A stretch of 64,000 nucleotides of DNA from Rhodococcus globerulus NBRC 14531 (GTDB lineage: Bacteria > Actinomycetota > Actinomycetes > Mycobacteriales > Mycobacteriaceae), in the NCBI RefSeq assembly GCF_001894805.1, contig NZ_BCWX01000002.1, positions 1,178,001-1,242,000 of the forward strand. Reading direction: 5' to 3'. The position numbers were made by a program, and so were the translations under genes. Positions 59,902 to 64,000 of the stretch are shown here, piece after piece. The number at the start of each line of letters is the position of its first letter. The stretch's first letter is position 1. The notes beneath the pieces are model-generated. The model was not told the origin of the DNA. It did not search any database and saw nothing but the letters and a program-made list of their open reading frames with translations.

Positions 59902-60567
59902 ATGGCCGAAAAGATGGAACCGAGATCGCCGCGGCTCGGACGTCCCCCGACGATCACGTCGGAGCAGATAGTCGAAGAGGCGAAACGGCAACTTCAGTCC
60001 GGCGGCGCCGACGCACTGAGCATGCGAGCGTTGGCGAAGTCGCTCGGCACCACACCGATGGCGCTGTACCGGCACGTGGGCGACAAGGAACAGCTGATCA
60101 GCGCGGTTCTCGATGCGTACTCACAAGACCTCGGTTCGCTGGTCCTGCCACAGGATCAGGTCGAGCGGATTCGCTTGATCTTCACCGCGATCTTCGAAAC
60201 GCTGGCATCGGAGCGCTGGATCATCGAGTTGCTTCAGCGCGGCGGGCGCGGCGGGAGCGGCGCCGTCGTCCTGGTCGATCGAGCCATGGCCGCGTGTGTC
60301 GAACTGGGCATGTCTCCACGCCGCGCACTGTTGGTCTACCGAGCGCTGTGGAACTACACGCTCGGCGCACTGCTCAACATCTATGACGACAGCGCGCGAC
60401 CCGAAGGCAGCGTGTCACCTCTTGCGATCAAGATCCGAGAAATCGGGCCCGCGGAACTACCCGTACTCAACGAGGTGCTCGAAGACTGGCCGGCCGGGAC
60501 GACGACCGATGGTTATCTCGAAGGTCTCGACATACTGATCGACGGATACCTGCGTAGCCCGGCCTAA
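59902..60567 (+). CDS. TetR-family repressor
   Basis: The N-terminal helix-turn-helix reads ITSEQIVEEAKRQLQSGGADALSMRALAKSLGTTPMALYRHVGDKEQLISAVLDAY, a textbook TetR DNA-binding domain. The C-terminal part (about residues 80-221) is an all-helical ligand-binding and dimerisation domain with LLVYRALWNYTLGALLNIY. The 221-residue length is normal. It lies divergent from the MFS exporter gene, the standard arrangement for a drug-inducible efflux system. Confidence 0.92.
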   Translation: MAEKMEPRSPRLGRPPTITSEQIVEEAKRQLQSGGADALSMRALAKSLGTTPMALYRHVGDKEQLISAVLDAYSQDLGSLVLPQDQVERIRLIFTAIFETLASERWIIELLQRGGRGGSGAVVLVDRAMAACVELGMSPRRALLVYRALWNYTLGALLNIYDDSARPEGSVSPLAIKIREIGPAELPVLNEVLEDWPAGTTTDGYLEGLDILIDGYLRSPA

Positions 60568-60763
60568 CGGCACTGACACCAGGCCATGCCTCAACAGCGA
60601 CAACGTGCCAGGTAGTCAACACGCCGAGCCTCGCGCCGAGAGGCGGTGTGGCCGCCACCCGGATGCAACTTCATCTCCCATAACCAACCGATTAACGCAG
60701 CATCTCGACGCGTTGTTCGCCATTAGGAGAAATCGGCAACCTGCCTATCTGAGTTGTCCAGAA

Positions 60764-62413
60764 TCAGCTGTTTTGAGGGGTGGCCGGATACACAGGCAGC
60801 CACATCGCATCCTGAACGGCCTGCACCAAGTCGTCGTGGGTCACGGTGGCGACGCCGTCATCGGCTGCTGCCTTCGCGACCGCCACTGCCACCGTCGCGG
60901 ACGAGGCACGAAGGTTTTCGACGTCGGGGAGGAGGGACGCTCCCCGCTCCGAGACATCTACCTGACCGGCGACCGCGACCGCAGCTGCAAGGAGCATGCC
61001 ATCGGTTACGTGACGAGAACCGGACACGATCGTGCCAAGGCCTAGGCCTGGATAGAGCAGAGCGTTATTGCATTGACCGATCCGATAAGTGACGCCGCTG
61101 TATTCGACCGGTTTGATCGGTATCCCGGTCGCCATCAACGCCTGCCCTTTGGACCACAAGATGGCGTCCTGGGGCATGACCTCTATACGACTGGTCGGGT
61201 TCGAGAGCGGCAGCAAGATGGGGCGTTCAACCCCGCCACTGAGCGCTTCTACGACGTCCCGCGTGAAAGCTCCGTGCGCGGTCGAAGTGCCGATCAGGAT
61301 GGTGGGTTTGACGTGCTGGACCACCGTCAGAAGGTCGATAGGGCGCCCGCCCCAATCTGCGACTTCGTGTGCTGGCCGGGCATAGGCTTGCTGGTAGTCC
61401 GGCAGGTCCTGCATATCGTCGGTGACCAAGCCGTCGCGGTCGATAAGCCACACTCGAGCGCGGGCCTCGTCATCGCTGAGCCCGGCGCGGCTCATCGCGG
61501 CGGAGATCTGGTCGGCCATGCCCGTGCCGGCGGTGCCAGCGCCAAAGATGACAAGTCGTTGATCCGCGAACGTCTGTTTGGTGACCTTCAGCCCCGAGAT
61601 GACCGCCGCCATGACGATGGCGCCGGTTCCCTGAAGATCGTCGTTGAAAATGCGGTACTTGTCGGCGTGGTCTACGAGGATACGGCGGGCATTGGAGGGG
61701 CCGAAGTCCTCAAAATGCAGCAGTGCCTTCGGGAAGAGCTTCTCCACTGTCTCGAGGTAGGTTCCGATGAACTTGTCGTACTTCTCCCCCCGGACGCGAC
61801 TGTGTCGGTTCCCAAGGTAGAACGGGTCGTTGAGGAGCGCTTCGTTGCTTGTCCCCACATCTAGATTCACCGCGATGACGCGACTGGGGTTGATGCCGGC
61901 TGCGGCGGTGTAGATCGCCAGTTTCCCCACGGCGATGTCGGTACCGTTGACGCCCCAGTCCCCAATCCCGAGGATCTCCTCAGCGTCGGAGCAGACGATC
62001 AGGTCCACATCCTCCGGACCCAATTCCAGTGTGGCGAAGGCAATTTCGATGTCGTCGACGTGATCGATCGACAGGTACACTGCACGCGACTGGCGGTAGT
62101 CTTGTGACCACTGCTCGATCGCGTCCCCGATGGTCGGGTCGTACACGACGGGTAACAATTCCGAGAGGTGATCCGCAATCACGCGGTAGTACAAGACTTC
62201 GTTGCGCTCGTGGAGCGAATCGAGGTAGATGTACTTCGCGAGATCCGTTGACTGCTTTTGCAACTGTGCGTATGAGCGTCTCGCCTGCTGATCAAGGGTC
62301 TCGACCGCTGATGGCAACCGCCCTACCAGGCCAAGTGATGCACGCTCCTCTTGCGTGAATGCAGTTCCCCGGTTCACCGCATCGTCGCGAAGAATCTTCT
62401 TTGCTTCATCCAT
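60764..62413 (-). CDS. mae: NAD-dependent malic enzyme
   Basis: The 549-residue product matches large-subunit malic enzymes: TAFTQEERASLGLVGRLP, the catalytic Tyr region NEVLYYRVI, ILGIGDWGVNG, FEDFGPSNARRIL with metal ligands, FNDDLQGTGAIVMAA, the Rossmann motif LVIFGAGTAGTGMAD, and LSNPTSRIEVMPQDAILWSKGQALMATG. It converts malate to pyruvate and CO2. The ATG at 62413 is preferred over one four codons upstream because GGGGGAG precedes it. The gene stands alone and is convergent with the TetR gene. Confidence 0.94.
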   Translation of the reverse strand: MDEAKKILRDDAVNRGTAFTQEERASLGLVGRLPSAVETLDQQARRSYAQLQKQSTDLAKYIYLDSLHERNEVLYYRVIADHLSELLPVVYDPTIGDAIEQWSQDYRQSRAVYLSIDHVDDIEIAFATLELGPEDVDLIVCSDAEEILGIGDWGVNGTDIAVGKLAIYTAAAGINPSRVIAVNLDVGTSNEALLNDPFYLGNRHSRVRGEKYDKFIGTYLETVEKLFPKALLHFEDFGPSNARRILVDHADKYRIFNDDLQGTGAIVMAAVISGLKVTKQTFADQRLVIFGAGTAGTGMADQISAAMSRAGLSDDEARARVWLIDRDGLVTDDMQDLPDYQQAYARPAHEVADWGGRPIDLLTVVQHVKPTILIGTSTAHGAFTRDVVEALSGGVERPILLPLSNPTSRIEVMPQDAILWSKGQALMATGIPIKPVEYSGVTYRIGQCNNALLYPGLGLGTIVSGSRHVTDGMLLAAAVAVAGQVDVSERGASLLPDVENLRASSATVAVAVAKAAADDGVATVTHDDLVQAVQDAMWLPVYPATPQNS

Positions 62414-62790
62414 GCTCTCCCCCATCCGTCGGGAGGACCGCCAGTGGACCCTTCAGGTGACAGTCCGGCGCCAATGACTGACCTCAATTGGAGTCAAATC
62501 TAACCCCGCAGTCGCTGCGCTGCCCACAGGTTGACTGAACTGTCCCGGCTGGCGTATCAGGGTTGCTCGCAGTGTGAACGCCACCTCTTCGGATTCGGCA
62601 GCTGACCAATCTGTCTGCGCCTCCATACTGACGATCTGGCCTTACACCTGACAAGGATGGAAGGCCACATCGATGCGTTGATCTGTTGAGACCAAGATCG
62701 AATCTGGGACTGTCTCGCCGATCACTGCACCAGAACCGAGCGAATCTGGGACGGATCCGCCCAGCGGGCAGCTGCCGAGTGCTGCTCCGG
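62414..62790. other. Intergenic region without recognised gene
   Basis: These 377 bases must hold the malic enzyme promoter. Open frames on the minus strand have atypical composition. No clear repeat or hairpin was noted. Confidence 0.4.
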
Positions 62791-63213
62791 TCATTCGCTT
62801 CGTTCATCGAGAGCTGCGTCGACGAGATCCGCAGCGACCTTCAATCCGAGACCCCGATGTTGTTCACGCAACGCCTTGATCGCCGAGATCCGGTCCGTTG
62901 TCGATTCGATCGCCGACTCCACATCCAAGAACGGAACATCCTCGGGTGCAACAAACGTGTGATCAGGCTTGGTTCCTCGGGCCAAACGCTTGCGCCACAT
63001 AGCGACGGCATTAACCGCGAAGGAAACGATGCCTCCCACTACGACTACGACGACAACCCAGTTCCACACTGAGGGGTGTTCGGCAGCCTGACCCACGCGG
63101 GAAGGAAGAACAGAGAGGGAGAATCCGATTGTGGCGACCGTAGCTGCCCATCGCTGAACGACCTCACTGTCGAGCAACCGCACGATCTTCGACACTTCAT
63201 CCCCCTTGGTCAT
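62791..63213 (-). CDS. Membrane protein with L7/L12-like C-terminal segment
   Basis: The 140-residue product has two hydrophobic segments (WAATVATIGFSLSVLP and WNWVVVVVVVGGIVSFAVNAVAM), a basic stretch RKRLARGTK, and a C-terminal tail DRISAIKALREQHRGLGLKVAADLVDAALDE. The tail resembles the end of ribosomal protein L7/L12 (IKxVRExTGLGLKEAKDLV), a domain also found in membrane-anchored proteins of unknown role. A ribosomal function is not implied. The gene lies next to the second transposon-end copy. Confidence 0.6.
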   Translation of the reverse strand: MTKGDEVSKIVRLLDSEVVQRWAATVATIGFSLSVLPSRVGQAAEHPSVWNWVVVVVVVGGIVSFAVNAVAMWRKRLARGTKPDHTFVAPEDVPFLDVESAIESTTDRISAIKALREQHRGLGLKVAADLVDAALDERSE

Positions 63214-63900
63214 CCCCGCACAACATCAACGAAGTGTCTCAACACTAAGTGCCTCAGGAAGAAACGATTAATGGACGCAGTGGCTTCGAAAGGAACACCG
63301 ATCAATTCCCGGACTCCAGGTTCAGCAGTCAGACAGGGGAACGACTCGGTGATCACGCTTTCGCCGAGCGTGCAGTCGTCTTCTGAAACCGACAACATGC
63401 CTTGGGGATATTTCAGCAGATCTGTGCGATTTAGTGTCCGACAAAGATGTGTCGACGGGTAGACCGGATCCACCGATCGCGACGAACTCTAGCCGTGTCG
63501 GCTGTCGAGGACACGACCCTGTCGCCGCGAGAGAATCTCCGCCGCCGCGACACTTCGTACCAAAGCATCTGCGGACGCACGTGATCGATCCACGCCAATT
63601 CTTCTGTCCTGCAACGAAAATCTGGTCGGTCGGTCGACTAAATTTGAACCTCGAAACAGTCGATTCCGCGCCATTTCTCACCCTCAACGGGCACATTTCG
63701 GGCCATTGAAGACCGTCATCGTTATGACATACATCACATTTCAGGTTGATTCTGTAACGCTTTGCGGGCCCGAATAACGGCGATCGACCTGCAATAACAC
63801 CTTCTGATGCACATACGTTGCACAAACAGGCACCGACACGCCTACCCGTGACCAATCCGTGATAGTCCCCTACCTTGGAGTGAGCCCAAGCAGCCGGGCA
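63214..63900. other. Gene-poor region with transposon-end copy
   Basis: No gene is supported in these 687 bases apart from the repeat at 63319-63394. Open frames on the minus strand are Arg/Ser-rich and look like noise. Confidence 0.4.
63319..63394. repeat. Direct repeat copy 2 (Tn402-type end)
   Basis: GGTTCAGCAGTCAG, 15-16 extra bases, then TGATCACGCTTTCGCCGAGC and GTGCAGTCGTCTTCTGA repeat the sequence at 55888-55940. Here the minus-strand core continues to a terminal TGTC (63394), making a 25-base unit that starts TGTCGGTTTCAGAAGACG and ends ACTGCAC, like the terminal repeat of Tn402/Tn5053 elements as I recall it. Confidence 0.65.
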
Positions 63901-63999
63901 TTACCGGATCGCCACCGCCAGCCCCACCCCGTGATTCGGATTCGACAACATCCCTTTGTGGTGGGAGCTGAGACGGTCACCGTCCTCCGCTGGCGGAAA
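63901..63999 (-). CDS. Possible C-terminal end of a gene running off the window
   Basis: One minus-strand frame is open from the window edge and ends at a TAA (63901). It reads FPPAEDGDRLSSHHKGMLSNPNHGVGLAVAIR. The length is too short to identify a family, and other frames are also open near the edge. Call is weak. Confidence 0.25.
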   Translation of the reverse strand, partial: FPPAEDGDRLSSHHKGMLSNPNHGVGLAVAIR

Positions 64000-64000
64000 T

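Overview
The window looks like chromosomal DNA of a Rhodococcus, most likely of the R. erythropolis / R. qingshengii group. It is GC-rich actinobacterial DNA with many GTG and TTG starts. It carries RbpA, an F420-type (DUF385) oxidoreductase, FxsA, a DUF5709 protein, a secretory lipase of the actinobacterial type, and a conserved rbpA / lnt / amidohydrolase / fxsA neighbourhood like that of mycobacteria. The genus is an inference from gene content; no marker gene was compared.

Left part (1-13.2 kb): a three-gene PqqD-like / HprK-like kinase / nucleotidyltransferase operon that starts near the window edge; two small secreted proteins; a toxin-antitoxin locus whose PIN toxin is broken; an ArsR-SRPBCC fusion regulator; an F420-type reductase; an alpha/beta hydrolase facing a MarR regulator across a perfect palindrome; a decayed Xre/RES toxin-antitoxin pair; a membrane GGDEF protein; a DUF5709 protein; and a secreted lipase.

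Centre (13.3-39.8 kb): one gene of about 26.5 kb encodes a single-chain, seven-module non-ribosomal peptide synthetase: C-(partial C)-A-T, C-A-T, C-A-T-E, C-A-T, C-A-T-E, C-A-T, C-A-T-TE. Its N-terminal C domain has no loading module before it, which suggests N-acylation. The adenylation codes read Ser for module 2 and Thr for module 5, with mostly hydrophobic or aromatic pockets elsewhere, so the product is probably an acyl heptapeptide with D residues at 3 and 5. This resembles the humimycin class predicted from Rhodococcus genomes (recalled, not checked).

Housekeeping block (40-53.3 kb): a zinc-ribbon protein; rbpA with a SigH/SigR-like promoter; a membrane protein; the overlapping operon amidohydrolase - lnt - TerD-family gene; fxsA; a secreted protein; an orphan LuxR-type response regulator; a methyltransferase; a YdeI-family protein with a WYL regulator; and an epoxide hydrolase-like enzyme.

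Right part (53.3-64 kb): an accessory, scarred region. It has fragments that look like an IS21 helper gene, an ABC exporter and a serine resolvase, a SUKH-like protein, small membrane proteins, and two direct copies of a sequence resembling the terminal repeat of Tn402/Tn5053-type transposons (about 55.9 and 63.4 kb). Between them lie intact genes for an MFS exporter with its divergent TetR regulator and a malic enzyme, plus a membrane protein with an L7/L12-like tail.
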